A stretch of DNA of 64,000 nucleotides from Arctopsyche grandis (lineage: Eukaryota > Arthropoda > Insecta > Trichoptera > Hydropsychidae). Of this stretch, positions 45,157-55,315 are shown in pieces (position 1 is the first letter of the stretch; each line of letters begins with the position of its first letter). The notes below the pieces were generated by a model. It searched no databases, was not told the origin of the DNA, and was given only the letters and a program-made list of their open reading frames with translations. The translations under genes were made by a program, and so were the position numbers. The stretch covers positions 30,707,206 to 30,771,205 of the forward strand of contig NC_135360.1 in the NCBI RefSeq assembly GCF_051622035.1, written 5' to 3'.

Positions 45157-45331
45157 GGGTCGGGCCGCACCGTGTAACTTTGTCGGCCGACTTGTTGCGC
45201 GACACGAAAAAATGTATGGAAATGTGTGCGACAAACAAGTTGACGAGTGTGGCATGTCCCATCTACCTGCATGCATTGGTCTGGTCGCCCTCAACCAAGT
45301 TGTTCGCGAGTTGAGCGGTGCGGCCCGGCTC
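45157..45331 (+). mobile_element. PIF/Harbinger-like MITE, copy 3, complete
   Basis: Begins GGGTCGGGCCGCACCG and ends CGGTGCGGCCCGGCTC, with TTA at 45154-45156 and 45332-45334. At 175 bp it is the longest and best preserved copy, and CpG-rich. The 62-codon ORF inside is a by-product of GC content. Confidence 0.85.
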
Positions 45332-45750
45332 TTAGGTTTCGTGTTTCGACACTAAAATAAGGCAGGATTCTGATAGCTAGGTACTAGACAGTTTCATTAT
45401 AAGACGGGCTATGATACTTATATTATTTGGTTTTAATCCTTATTGCAATATAATCGTAGGTTTGATAGACTAAGGCACATTATCCAATGCGTCATTTATA
45501 CTACTAAAGTGACAAACGCAAAATTTTGTATGAAATCGTTTCAATAGTTACATACATAGATAGAATTAGCCAGGCAAACTTTGTCATAAAATAGTTGATT
45601 TGAACTAGACATCGGATGGTAATCTGGGGAATGGCAAATAACAATACGCCGTTCCAACAGCAAAAATAGGGTTTCTCTACGAAGTTAATAATAGCAAAAC
45701 CCTCGCCCTAATTACCCTTCTATCTATTTTTTTTATAACTATAGGGTGGC
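45332..45750. other. Interval without a feature
   Basis: AT-rich sequence between two MITE blocks; nothing recognised. Confidence 0.4.
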
Positions 45751-45903
45751 TAGTCGCAGATGCTTTTGCAAATAATAATAGACCGCTCCATTAGTGTTCA
45801 AAGCAAGAAAGCAAAAAAAGCATGGTTTTTCTAAGAAATAAACAATAGTGAATCATTTATTGTGCCAGAAGCAACAGCCCTTAGCCTATGTCTGGTTATA
45901 AAT

Positions 45904-46036
45904 AGAGGTAGGATAGTCACAGTGCTATCCATTATTCCATTGTTGTAAATCCTTTGTAAAAAAGGTTCGGCAAACCTTTAACAATGCATTTACAACCTTT
46001 GAACAATACACGGCACCTTCTGGGTCCGGTGACTAG
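45904..46036 (+). mobile_element. MITE family C, copy in mosaic (1)
   Basis: GGATAGTCACAGTGCTATCC hairpin, then ATTGTTGTAAATCC, GGTTCGGCAAACCTTTAACA, TGCATTTACAACCTTTGAAC and CTTCTGGGTCCGGTGACTAG. Flanked by TTATAAATAG on both sides. Confidence 0.8.
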
Positions 46037-46156
46037 TTATAAATAGTCTTCAGTGTTGACTGGATGTTTTTCAAATAACAGTAGACCGCTACAAAGCAAG
46101 AGAGAAAAAAAACATGGTTGACAATAAGCCGAAAGCACCGTCCCAACGCCGGTCTT

Positions 46157-46309
46157 TAGTTATAACTAGACACCGGATAGTCACAGTGCTATCCATTGTT
46201 CCATTGTTGTAAATCATTTGCAAAAAAGGTTCGGCAAACCTTTAACAATGCATTTACAACCTTTGAACAATAAGCGGCACCTTCTGGGTCCGGGGACTAG
46301 TTATAACTA
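46157..46309 (+). mobile_element. MITE family C, best-defined copy (2)
   Basis: The ends are TAGTTATAACTAGACACCGG and CCGGGGACTAGTTATAACTA, an inverted terminal repeat of about 21 bp with 18 matches. The interior is itself folded: ATTGTTCCATTGTTGTAAAT pairs with ATTTACAACCTTTGAACAAT. At 153 bp it has no coding capacity. It sets the boundaries used for the other copies. Confidence 0.85.
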
Positions 46310-46457
46310 AGGACCGGCGGATAAGATGCTCGACGGCTAAAAAAATGGTTCACTATTGTCAATTTCTATTGTCAAACATTATTTTTTGCTCTTCTGCTTT
46401 CACGGACAATGGAGAGATCTATTGTTATTTTACGCTCTTTAGTTATACTAAACCGCT

Positions 46458-46580
46458 CTTTAGTTATAACTCACCGGAGCCTGAGGGGGGCGTGTATTGT
46501 TCAAAGGTTGTAAATGCATTGTTAAAGGTTTGCCGAACAATGGATAGCACTGTGACTATCCTACCTCTAGTTATAACTAA
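46458..46580 (-). mobile_element. MITE family C, inverted copy (3)
   Basis: Reading leftwards it has GGATAGTCACAGTGCTATCC, the short form joining directly to TTCGGCAAACCTTTAACAAT, and a GCCTGAGGGGGGCG variant near its CCGGAG end. The same internal deletion is seen at 19629-19728, so these two belong to one subfamily. Confidence 0.8.
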
Positions 46581-46722
46581 AGTAGGCCGATAGATGCTTT
46601 TCGCACAAGAAATGGTTTACTATTGTCAATTTCTTAGAAAAGACATGCTTTTGTGATCTCTTGCTTTGAGCACTATTGGAGCGGTCTATTATTGTTAGAA
46701 AAGCATCCATCCAACGTTGATT

Positions 46723-47094
46723 TCTGGTTCCAACCATCCAAATCTTCGATAAAATCGAATATTTTTTTCAAATGCGGCTTGGGTTTGAACCCGAGACCTT
46801 TTTGGTTTTTTTGGTAGTAGCAGTTAGTTGTTAAAATGCCTGCATTCATTCACGAAGCAACGGTATTATTAACCAAACTGACGAACTCTTGAACTATCAA
46901 ACCAACATTTCTTTCAAATCCTATGAACAGTTGGTATATACATATGTATATGATTAATTTTAGCAAAAATTTGTACGAATCGCTAATAGCCTTAGCTTTC
47001 GCAGCCGGTAGCTTCACCACACTACATTTACTATGTACATCCAAATGGTAGCCTTTTGATAAATAATTAGCGACGTCTTTTATAATACCATCTG
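46723..47094. other. Interval with a tRNA-like fragment
   Basis: GGTTTGAACCCGAGACC at 46791-46807 is the reverse of a tRNA-type B box (GGTCTCGGGTTCAAACC). No A box at the right distance is convincing. It may be a fragment of a second SINE family on the minus strand. Confidence 0.25.
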
Positions 47095-47345
47095 TGTGTC
47101 GTCGCAGTCTGGGGGGAGGGGGGGGGGGAGGCTTTGCCCGACGGTGGCGCTTACGCCCGTCCAGCCATTAGTCGCTAGCGCCGGGATGGTAGCGTGCGCT
47201 AAATCTTGCATGGTTTTAAGTAGTTGTAACGTCGGTTTGGTCTACCGGTGTTTAAATAAAGTATTTATTAGTGACCTCACGACCGAGTGGCGAGCGAACA
47301 CCACAAGCAGCGGGTTTTTGTTGGCCGAGCCGTCCGGACACTTTT
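47095..47345 (+). mobile_element. LTR-like GC-rich segment
   Basis: Begins TGTGTCGTCGCAG, has a G-run at 47111-47128 and a GC-rich body. AATAAAGTATTTATTAGTG near 47256 is a polyadenylation-type signal followed by CCTCACGACCGAGTGGCGAG. The possible end is near AATTACA at 47352. This organisation (U3-like, AATAAA, GC-rich R/U5-like) suggests an LTR, but no second LTR, target duplication or gag-pol is visible. The 83-codon ORF has no domain. Confidence 0.25.
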
Positions 47346-49489
47346 AACGTGCAATTACACCGGAGGCGACCTATTGAATTATGAAAATTATACTTGCGCA
47401 CACTGCGCGGCCGGCTCATTTAAAATTTATACTTATAATTTATTTTCTTAAACACTTCATACACGATATCGGCCGGCCGAAACGCCCATGACGACCGGCC
47501 GACCGTTTGAAATCTTTATTCGGTTCAATACACTCTTATTATATTGTACGTATGTGGGGTATGTGTGCGCTTGAGATTGTCCGCTGCACACATTTGGTCT
47601 TTGGATAAGAATCCGGTGCAGCGCTTTGTTTGTCACTTTTCGCAAAACAAACCGGAGATCGTATTCTGCTTGTTCTGCTGTTGTGTGTGGCCGAAGGAAT
47701 CAGATTGCTTACAGAAATTGAATTTTTAACTAGGTAATTTGAATGGTGATAAAAAAAAAAAGTTAAAATATGCCAATGATTATATTATAATACGTACCTG
47801 TATTCTAAATGCGTGAGATCATTTAAAAATTTTAACCGGTTTTGTACTTCCGGAACTTTAGAATAATTATTGACTATTATTCTATTGTTTCCTGACCAGA
47901 AGCGTGTTTCGTTTATCGATGTCGATTATTTTTTTGTTGTATAGTTAAATGTGAGTGAGTTTGCTACCTACTTATACTAGGCCGTGAATTTTTTGAATTA
48001 GTTTGAAAATAAAAATGTTTTTAATATCAAACTCACTGAATTGTAATTAGTTATATGTATTTATTAAGTTAGGTCTCAATTAGTGAAAAGTTGTAGTAAT
48101 GTAAGAATCGTTGGGCTAGATTGTAAGTACATATTTACAATATGTAGTAGATATAGGAATGGAAATCCATTTTCAATTATTAATTGTAAATTACCGATCT
48201 TTGGTTGAGTCTCAAGTTAAATTTATATAATATTATATGACGAAGCAACCGACTGATACATAATTGATATCGGTGGTGTAATTTGTGCCTCCCCAAGTCA
48301 ATAGTGCTAAGTGGGTTCTAACAAGGTTTCGGTGTACTTAAAAGGTCACCGAATTTTGAATAATGTCATAGCCGGTGTATTAGTCGTGAGTGCTTTGAAT
48401 TTCTTGAGACTAAATTAACTTCTCAGTTCAGCTGTGCCTATTTTTTTTTTTGCATTGGAAGTGAAAGTATGCATTTCCTGTGCATAGAGATATCTGCAAA
48501 TTATCACTTCTATATTTTTTTTATCACATCTAGTTTCGTGTCGGAACTTTCGTTTTGATTTATTAACATCGAGATTATCTTTGTCTGTTTGTATTATTTT
48601 TAGAGTTTATATCAACATGGACAGTTTACATCATATATGTATTCCAAAGTTAAGAATATTTTTTGCTGATATTAAGTGTTTAGCTTGTTTTATTATATGG
48701 TCTAGTTTGATTCTGTACTACTCATTTGCGTGTAGTACTAATTTCACATTCTAAAAAAAGGGTCATTATTTAGTCTGTTTTATATAGCGAAATTATTACT
48801 GAAATTATACGTCTGCGTACAAAATAAAATTTCAATTGCCACATATTAAGGGATATCTAATTGTAGTTAATCCACTCGAATATTATACCGAGAATTCAGT
48901 ATACGATGGAATATAAGTTACCCTCGATGTAGAGTAAAGCGTTTAGCGTAGGTATGACCTCTGTTGACATTGTCGCAGACGGACAAAACGTTTCGTATAT
49001 ACTTACAATGTATTTTCATAGAATTTTCCAGGCCATAAACAAGCAGACGTTAGTTTATATACACAATTTCAATTATCATCGTTGTCAATAGACGTAGATA
49101 TCCGGTTTTGATCTCGACCATTAGAGTTCGGTGGGGGCGGAATGAAATCAGTGTAAATACATATATTTGCATTCAAATATTCAATAACGAATATAAATGT
49201 GTAAACGCTGGTTACCCGAACGAATTGCTCCTCCGTTGGGTTTAATCGTCGTCTGTCGCATTAAAAAAAAGTGGCGATAAATAAAGTTATAATATGTGGC
49301 GGACGGAGTTCTTATGAATATTAATCGATTAGAGGAGAGCAAGCGGCGTTATTTTAGGAAACGAGTCACATTAAGAAATCGCACCTCGTGCGAAAGAAGA
49401 CAATCTAATACCGAACACACATTCTAGTTAAATTGAATAATTCTTGGCCGCGCGACTCGCTTTGTAATAAAGCGCTTCGTTCCGTATTA
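47346..49489. other. Interval without a supported gene
   Basis: About 2.1 kb. A CGGCCGGCC-rich spot lies at 47410-47505 (GCGCGGCCGGCTC, TCGGCCGGCCGAA, CGACCGGCCGACCG), three near-palindromic CCGGCC blocks. The rest is AT-rich. Octamer ATTTGCAT occurs at 49165-49172. Confidence 0.35.
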
Positions 49490-50405
49490 CAGCCTGGGCT
49501 AGAGGTCGGAAACCTTTTTTAAGCGAAGAGCCATTATTTCATACCGCCACAGTGGTAGGGCAAAGGGTTTTGGGACACTTCCTCCTACTCTATTCCTCGT
49601 CCCATTCGGGCAATAACCGTATTTGTATTTTAACATCCGGCAATATTCCCAGCAAGGGACATAACCAGCAGAATAGACTAGTGGTTACCATATACTGCTT
49701 TAAACAAAAGGGTCACGGGTTCAAATCCCACTGGTGTTTGCTGGCCAGACCTTGGATTTGTGACTCCAGGTCGATCGTTTCCTATCAGAATTGAAAATTT
49801 ATCTGATTTTCATTGAAACGGTTCCTACAAATCGTCAATCTTACCCATTTTCTCGCAAAATCTCGAGTTTAGAGCAATGTCGAATTTCGCTGAATTGTAT
49901 AAAATGCTACAAATTTGCAAATTTTATCATAAACGTCTCTGTGGATGTTATTTGATATGTATTTATAATACTAATAATAATTGTATCAAATGTACAATGT
50001 TTCTGGCCAGAAAGGTGCATTGGGTTAACCTGTTAGGTATTCCTGGTATAAATTAAAAATACATCAATAAATGTCTAGAATCGCACGGCTCAAGCTATAT
50101 AACATGCGATATAAAACCAAATAAAAATTATATTGCCCTAGGTGGGCCTCGAACTCGTTACCCTCTTACTGATAACTCGAATGCGTTGCCTTTGTGCTTA
50201 TCACAAATTTTAAATTCGTTATAGTGAAGATTTCGCTTAATTGGGACACATCAGGCCAACAAATTGTTTCCTAAATAGCCTGCATGCTCTTATAAGCGAA
50301 GTACATTTGGTATTTGTCCCAAATAGTCAGTTTGGTGATGAAGTAAATCATTTTGGGCTGCAAAAAAAAATTGTTTCAGGCCGCATGCGTATACATTATT
50401 AGTAA
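49490..50405. mobile_element. Possible hAT-like remnant enclosing a SINE
   Basis: GGCTAGAGGTCGGAAACCTT, then AAGCGAAGAGCCATTATTTC at the left and GGGCTGCA...CAGGCCGCATGCG at the right resemble ends of hAT-derived repeats (GGTCGGCAAACC... / ...GGGCCGCA). The interior is mostly taken up by the SINE at 49664-50052. No target duplication was established. Confidence 0.3.
49664..50052 (+). mobile_element. tRNA-derived SINE, near full length
   Basis: Head: CCAGCAGAATAGACTAGTGG (A-box-like) and GTCACGGGTTCAAATCCCAC (B box). Body: GACTCCAGGTCGATCGTTTC and TTTTCATTGAAACGGTTCC. Tail: GGCCAGAAAGGTGCATTGGG and TAACCTGTTAGGTATTCCTG followed by TATAAATTAAAAA. At about 390 bp it corresponds block by block to the minus-strand copy at 6425-6845. 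Confidence 0.8.
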
Positions 50406-50999
50406 AACACTTCGATTTAAGCTTTAGGAAATTAAAAAAAAATTCTAATAATGTACGAGTTGATATTTTATCGAGCCTATCACTATTAAAGTGAATTTAC
50501 AGTTTTCAACTAAGCACAATTAAATTTCATACACATTTAAAAAAAAACGCAAGCTAATTTCTTATAAAAAATCTTGTGTTTTCTTCCCAATACAATTTAC
50601 ACATGATTCATATTTTATACTGTGGCCTTCATATTTGTAATCATCCATGCTCTTTTCCGTTTATAATGTTATCAATATGTATAGTCGATCGATTGCAATA
50701 ACAAATGCATATTTGGAAAGTAATTTCAATATTCCCCCTGGGTAACATTCTATTGTTCTTGTATTTGTAGACTGGATGCAAAAACCGGAAATCAACGTAT
50801 AGTATCCTTTTCTAGTCTCTTTGTTAAAAAGTGACGAAGCCGAGTTTGAAATTAATTAAGAATATAAAAATGGAATTAAATAAAATTTTGCAGCCGGGTT
50901 TGGCTCGTAAACTGCACGTTGTCCGTGCCTAGTTCAAGCTCACACGAATTAAATTATCGAGGTTAAGTCATTAAACTAATACACGGAGAGCCGAGAAAT
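50053..50999. other. AT-rich interval with a second tRNA-like fragment
   Basis: GGTGGGCCTCGAACTCGTTACC at 50142-50163 reads, on the minus strand, as a B-box-like AACGAGTTCGAGGCCCACC, preceded by a possible tRNA anticodon-arm region. It is probably a 3' tRNA-like piece of another SINE. Otherwise nothing was recognised. Confidence 0.3.
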
Positions 51000-51394
51000 G
51001 AGATTAATTACGGCGAATGATTGCAGTGCGGGATATAATTTGCGTCTGGCTAGATGGCTCTAATAATATTTAATAGGACGCGTTAGTTGAGCGCGTGCAC
51101 TTTTTAAACAATGAGAGATAATATCTGGCATAACTCGACCGACGACAACAACTCCCTCTATGTATATCCATTCTATTTTCCTATATTCATTTCCTATATT
51201 CGCTGTACGTGACGAGAAAAAAGCGCCAGCCGCCGAGGGTTAATTTGTAAGCGGCGCATAGGGAGTTTAACCTCGATGTGAATATTAAACACTCGACTGG
51301 TGTGATTAACGGTTAGCCCGACGCCGATTTGCATATTCGACATAAACTTTAATATCTAATAATAACAACGATGTGAATAATTTTGCGAAAGACT

Positions 51395-51395
<1 letters not shown>
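51000..51395. promoter_or_regulatory. Candidate regulatory segment
   Basis: Non-repetitive sequence with many homeodomain-type cores: GAGATTAATTACGG, GTGATTAACGGTTAG, TAATATTTAATAGG and the octamer ATTTGCAT at 51327-51334. It also has GC-rich stretches (AAGCGCCAGCCGCCGAGGG, AAGCGGCGCATAGGG). This mix is typical of conserved developmental enhancers, but conservation could not be tested. Confidence 0.2.

Positions 51396-51425
<30 letters not shown>
51396..51425. repeat. (CA)15 microsatellite
   Basis: Uninterrupted CA run ending ACACAGTAC. Confidence 0.95.
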
Positions 51426-51428
<3 letters not shown>

Positions 51429-52128
51429 CACACGGGCGAGAGCCATCGGATGCAATCGAATAGTCGATAAATCAAATTTTATTCGTTCGTTTCGACTTGG
51501 TACGCTTTTCTAATCTCGGTTCGATGTTCCCAGATGTCGCCTACATCCTCCCGGGTGCCATTCGAGCAATTTTCGTATCAAACTTCATTCACTCCGTATT
51601 ATCCTTCACCTTCGTTATGCTTCTGAACACCCACGATATTCCTCTTTCGATCTATTCTTGTTAAGTCAATTCACATTGAAACCCTCCGGCTCCGTAGGAC
51701 GAAAATTTTATCACGACCAACTTTTTCTGAGTACAAGTAGGTATAGTTTTAATATAGATCAGTGTTTTCCAACCTTGGGTGCGAAAGTATCGCTTAGGGA
51801 TACGCGGATATTAAATATTTATTTATATAATTTTAACTATTTAGCTAATTTAAAAATACATTCTTAATTACTTGACACTAAAATTGTATGCACTGTCCCT
51901 CACAGAGGTATCTCTCGACACCTCGCAAGAATGCATCCACGGACTTGTATACTCCTTAAAGTACTTACGTAATAACTTATAAACAAAAGACAATGTACAT
52001 ATACTAAGATTTAAATTGTCATAATTTGTTATAATTTCTAAATTTCCTGCACATTTATTGTTGATTATTTTGCCAAACATTTCGTTTGCCAAATTTATTC
52101 ATGTAAACATAAGTTGAGTTTAAACGGT
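51426..52128. other. Interval with a single hAT-like end
   Basis: CAGTGTTTTCCAACCTTGGG at 51760-51779 resembles a hAT terminus (CAGTGTTTCCCAACC-type) and is followed by GCGAAAG. No opposite end was found. ACAGAGGTATCTCTCG near 51901-51916 has a weak resemblance to the LINE 3' end. No gene. Confidence 0.3.
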
Positions 52129-52330
52129 AATTGGATTATTAGTCATATTTCGATCGCCCAAACGAAAAATTTTCCCATGAAAATCGCGAATACCAAGTAT
52201 TTGGCACTCGAGTTCTCGTTTGTATGATAGTTATTGTTAGTATGATAGACTTTTCGGCTGCCAGATGTTCCGTTATAGAGATTTTAATAACTTTTGGGCG
52301 AGCGCTTTGTGACCAATAATCACCGAACCG
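52129..52330 (-). repeat. Dispersed repeat R1, copy 2, unoccupied
   Basis: On the minus strand this runs without interruption through GATTATTGGTCACAAAGCGC, GGCAGCCGAAAAGTCTATCA, TACTAACAATAACTATCAT, GAGAACTCGAGTGCCAAATA and TAATCCAATTACC. The equivalent of the first copy's LTR target (ATAC followed by TAAC) is intact here, so it serves as the empty site for 824-1226. Confidence 0.8.
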
Positions 52331-54880
52331 TTTAAACATAGGTTGAGTGATTGTTTACTAGTAGGAAGGTCGTGTATTCAGATCCTGACTGGAATAAAAT
52401 ATATCGATTTTTTCGATGTTTTCGAGTACGTCTATCAGAATTCAACTCGACTGTTTCCCGTTTCGGCTAGTCTGAATTTGGTTGATTATTTTAATCAATA
52501 CATGTTCTTGCGGTTTGTAATTAATTAATATATTTGTATACCTACATTCCAACCACATAATGCGTTTGATATTTTCAAAGTGGACTATAGCTTTGATTTA
52601 GAGTGGCAAATATAATACTGAATTGAAATTACCAGTGTTTTGACAAACTATTTCCCTAGCATTTTTCAGTTTGATTATATTTGAGGTTCATATTTAGAAT
52701 CGATAAGCGTTCTTAATTTACGAAAATCGACTGTATATTTGTCTATTCGTTTATACACCGCTTTAAATATTGGAGGTTTATTTAATTACAAAAAATAGTA
52801 ATAATATGAGGGGTATAATTCTTGTACATAGGCAGCCAAGGGTTACGCAAGTTTAAAAAGGCTGGGAACAGTTGATGTAGATAAATCAAAATGTTTATCC
52901 TAACACAGAAAAATAGCGAATTTAATGTACATGTATGAAATACTTGCTCGAGAGATAAGAATATTATAGTTTGAACAAATGTAGACATAGTTACAGTTTT
53001 GTCATAACTATGTATCTCTATAGTTTTTAACGGCTTAGTTTTGTAACAAAAGGGTCAGAGGAAAACAAATTCATGCGAAGGGAAAGTTTTGAGTTTGATA
53101 ACAAAAATCAAGTGGTTACTACAAATCTGTTTCTCTTAAAACAATGCATACATTTAATATATCAATAGGACATTAAAACGATTTATTTCTATAGCAATAC
53201 ATCAGTATTTTTATTACCAACCTCAATATGATAAATATTGTAGAAATGTCTATTCTTATCACGCGTATGGTATCAGAATTAAGAGATGCATTAATATGTA
53301 AACAAAGACTACATACATAGAATCAATTAAAAAATTCGTCATGGCAATGATATAAGCGTATGTATCATATTATAATGTTTTCCTGTTGATATACTACTTT
53401 TTTTCCGCTTTATTGAATCGTAGAATGACACATTGTGAATTGTATAACTGGAAAATCCGGGAGATTATTTTAGCTTTAATTTTTGATTTTAAAAGGAAAA
53501 TATTTTTAATTTTTAATAATACAATTCAATTTGATTTTTTGACTGCTGATTTGAATTACTCGCGTTTTCAAATTCAATGATTGTTCACGTGTGGAGAAAA
53601 ATTATGACGTTTTTGTACAAACATTCTGTTTTCCTCAACCTACATTCACTTTACGTATTGCTGGCATGTTATTCGATGATCATGTGGGTATTTTTTCCAG
53701 GTAATTATATTCTAGCATGAGTCTTGATAATATAAACGGCACATAACAATAGATTAGATCCCGATTTACTCACCGTATCGTGTCGCTCACTAGGCGCAAT
53801 TTACACGACCCTATCTCTCCCTACCTACGTATGTATGTATGTATATTTACATCTAACTACCTATTGTCGAACACATGGCTTTTCGCACAAGTTGTTTACG
53901 ATCTTCCACTGCGGAAAGCTCGTCGTGACACAGTCGCCGAATATAAAATAATAAATAAAATAAAAAAAATGATAAAAAACGGTGCGCAGATTACACGGAG
54001 CCGCGTCTCGTAATGCGAGTCATTAGCGGTGCCCGGTCGACGCTTCACTTTATTACGGACAGTTTCTGTTTTTTCATCTTCTTTTTTTTATTTTAAATTT
54101 TCGTTCTTCCTCTTTTATAACCAGATGTAACCGAATTCCTTGCCGACGAAATCTATAAATCTGTCCGCTCCTAGAGTGCGCCTCGCACACGGTGTTCCAG
54201 GCGATAACAAACGACTACAATATCATCGACCCTCGTTATTTACCCCCACACAATTTTGTACATGTGCACAACCTGCCTTTTGTTAATTAATCGCGAGATT
54301 GACGAATCGGATCGCTTTCCGTTTTCAGGATATATTTTTGCCAATTCGAATAATAATAAGTTAACGACACACAAAAGTAATTTTCGTTGTGACACGCGCG
54401 GATAAAGAATTGATTGATGCGCTCGAAGCCATCGCTCTGGTCTGCTTACACACTTATACATAAATGTATGTATATCGTACGAAACAAATTTGAAGGCAAT
54501 CGCTTGTATAATTTACGATCATTTTTTTGTGTTTTTGCACGAGTGTGTGTGTTGGTAAAAAGCCGTCGCTTTTTAGATAAGAAAGAACTCCAGTCTGGAG
54601 ACTGGAGAGTCGAGTCCCTCTAGAGTTCGTGTTCGAAGTTTGGAAGGACGCTGTATAAGCCTGCTTAGAAACCAAAATACGCTTATGCAAACAATTACTG
54701 CTCTAACATTGTAAATTTACTTTAAAGTTGACTTTTAGTCTTCTGGAGAGTTGCTTTTAACGAAACCTATGTGGGCGCCGATTGTAAGACTGACACATTT
54801 AGTCTAGATTAGATCAATACTTAAAACCCTTTTAATTTAAAATCGACTCAGTGTTTAGAAGTTGGTTGCTTTTCTCAATG
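52331..54880. other. Interval without a supported gene
   Basis: About 2.5 kb. TATTTTTTCCAG|GTAATT at 53690-53706 is a second fused acceptor/donor with a better pyrimidine tract but a weaker donor than the one at 43.78 kb. A GC-richer block at 53985-54060 has no ORF. No other feature. Confidence 0.35.
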
Positions 54881-55015
54881 GAGCCCGGTCACACCGGGTG
54901 ACTTGCTTTCAACTTGGTGGGTGACTTTGTTACGCGACCAGATCAAATGTATTTAGTTGTATGGAGAATGCCACAATAGGCACCTCACAGGTTGCCCAAT
55001 TCATCCGACTAGAGA
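54881..55015 (+). mobile_element. PIF/Harbinger-like MITE, diverged and truncated
   Basis: GAGCCCGGTCACACCGGGTG, ACTTTGTTACGCGACCAGAT and GTATGGAGAATGCCACAATAG follow the order of the 45157 copy, but the right terminus and the TTA duplication are not recognisable. It is an older member of the same family. Confidence 0.5.
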
Positions 55016-55130
55016 GATCGGTTGCCAGCGTTCAGTATGGTCATGTTGATTGTATTGTTTGAGCAACCGTCGCGATACCTCAGAATGTATAGCATTGTAT
55101 TGATATCACACTTGGTGATTAGTTGCCAGC

Positions 55131-55182
55131 AACTACATAATGAATATGTGTGACTATCGTCACGTATATTCATTATGTAGTT
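55131..55182. repeat. Perfect 17-bp inverted repeat with short loop
   Basis: AACTACATAATGAATAT (55131-55147) is exactly inverted at 55166-55182. The 18-bp spacer GTGTGACTATCGTCACGT extends the pairing (TGAC/GTCA) to leave TATC as loop. It abuts the SINE at 55188. Confidence 0.9.
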
Positions 55183-55187
55183 GTATT

Positions 55188-55315
55188 CATTATAAGAAAC
55201 AATCGACTTGGAGTCACAAATATCCAAATCTGACCAGTAGTATTAAAGATTGGCATGGGATCGAACCAGGTAACCTCTCGCTGCTAAACGCAACCACCGA
55301 GCCATATTGCTCGCT
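55188..55315 (-). mobile_element. tRNA-derived SINE head
   Basis: On the minus strand: GCAATATGGCTCGGTGGTTG (A-box-like), TACCTGGTTCGATCCCATGC (B box), then TTTGTGACTCCAAGTCGATTG and TTTCTTAT, all family phrases. Beyond TTTCTTAT the sequence diverges at the inverted repeat, so only about 130 bp of the 5' part remain. Confidence 0.7.

Larger units (their letters stand above)
45751..46722. mobile_element. Mosaic of nested MITEs
   Basis: The outer arms are inverted. The left arm near 45755-45860 has AATAGACCGCTCCATTAGTG and CAAAGCAAGA; the right arm near 46610-46722 has CTTGCTTTGAGCACTATTGG and AGCGGTCTATTATTGTTAG. Partial versions of the arm recur at 46075-46120 and 46345-46440. Family C MITEs sit between them: direct copies at 45904-46036 and 46157-46309 and an inverted copy at 46458-46580. 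The phrase TAGTTATAACTA marks most junctions. This is repeated insertion of one family into another or into itself. Confidence 0.7.

Noticed and set aside
46791..46807. tRNA gene on the minus strand with B box GGGTTCAAACC
   Set aside because: No A box at the correct spacing and no acceptor-stem pairing; at most a SINE fragment.
51760..51867. Complete hAT element starting CAGTGTTTTCCAACC
   Set aside because: No matching inverted end or 8-bp duplication was found nearby; kept only as a possible single terminus.
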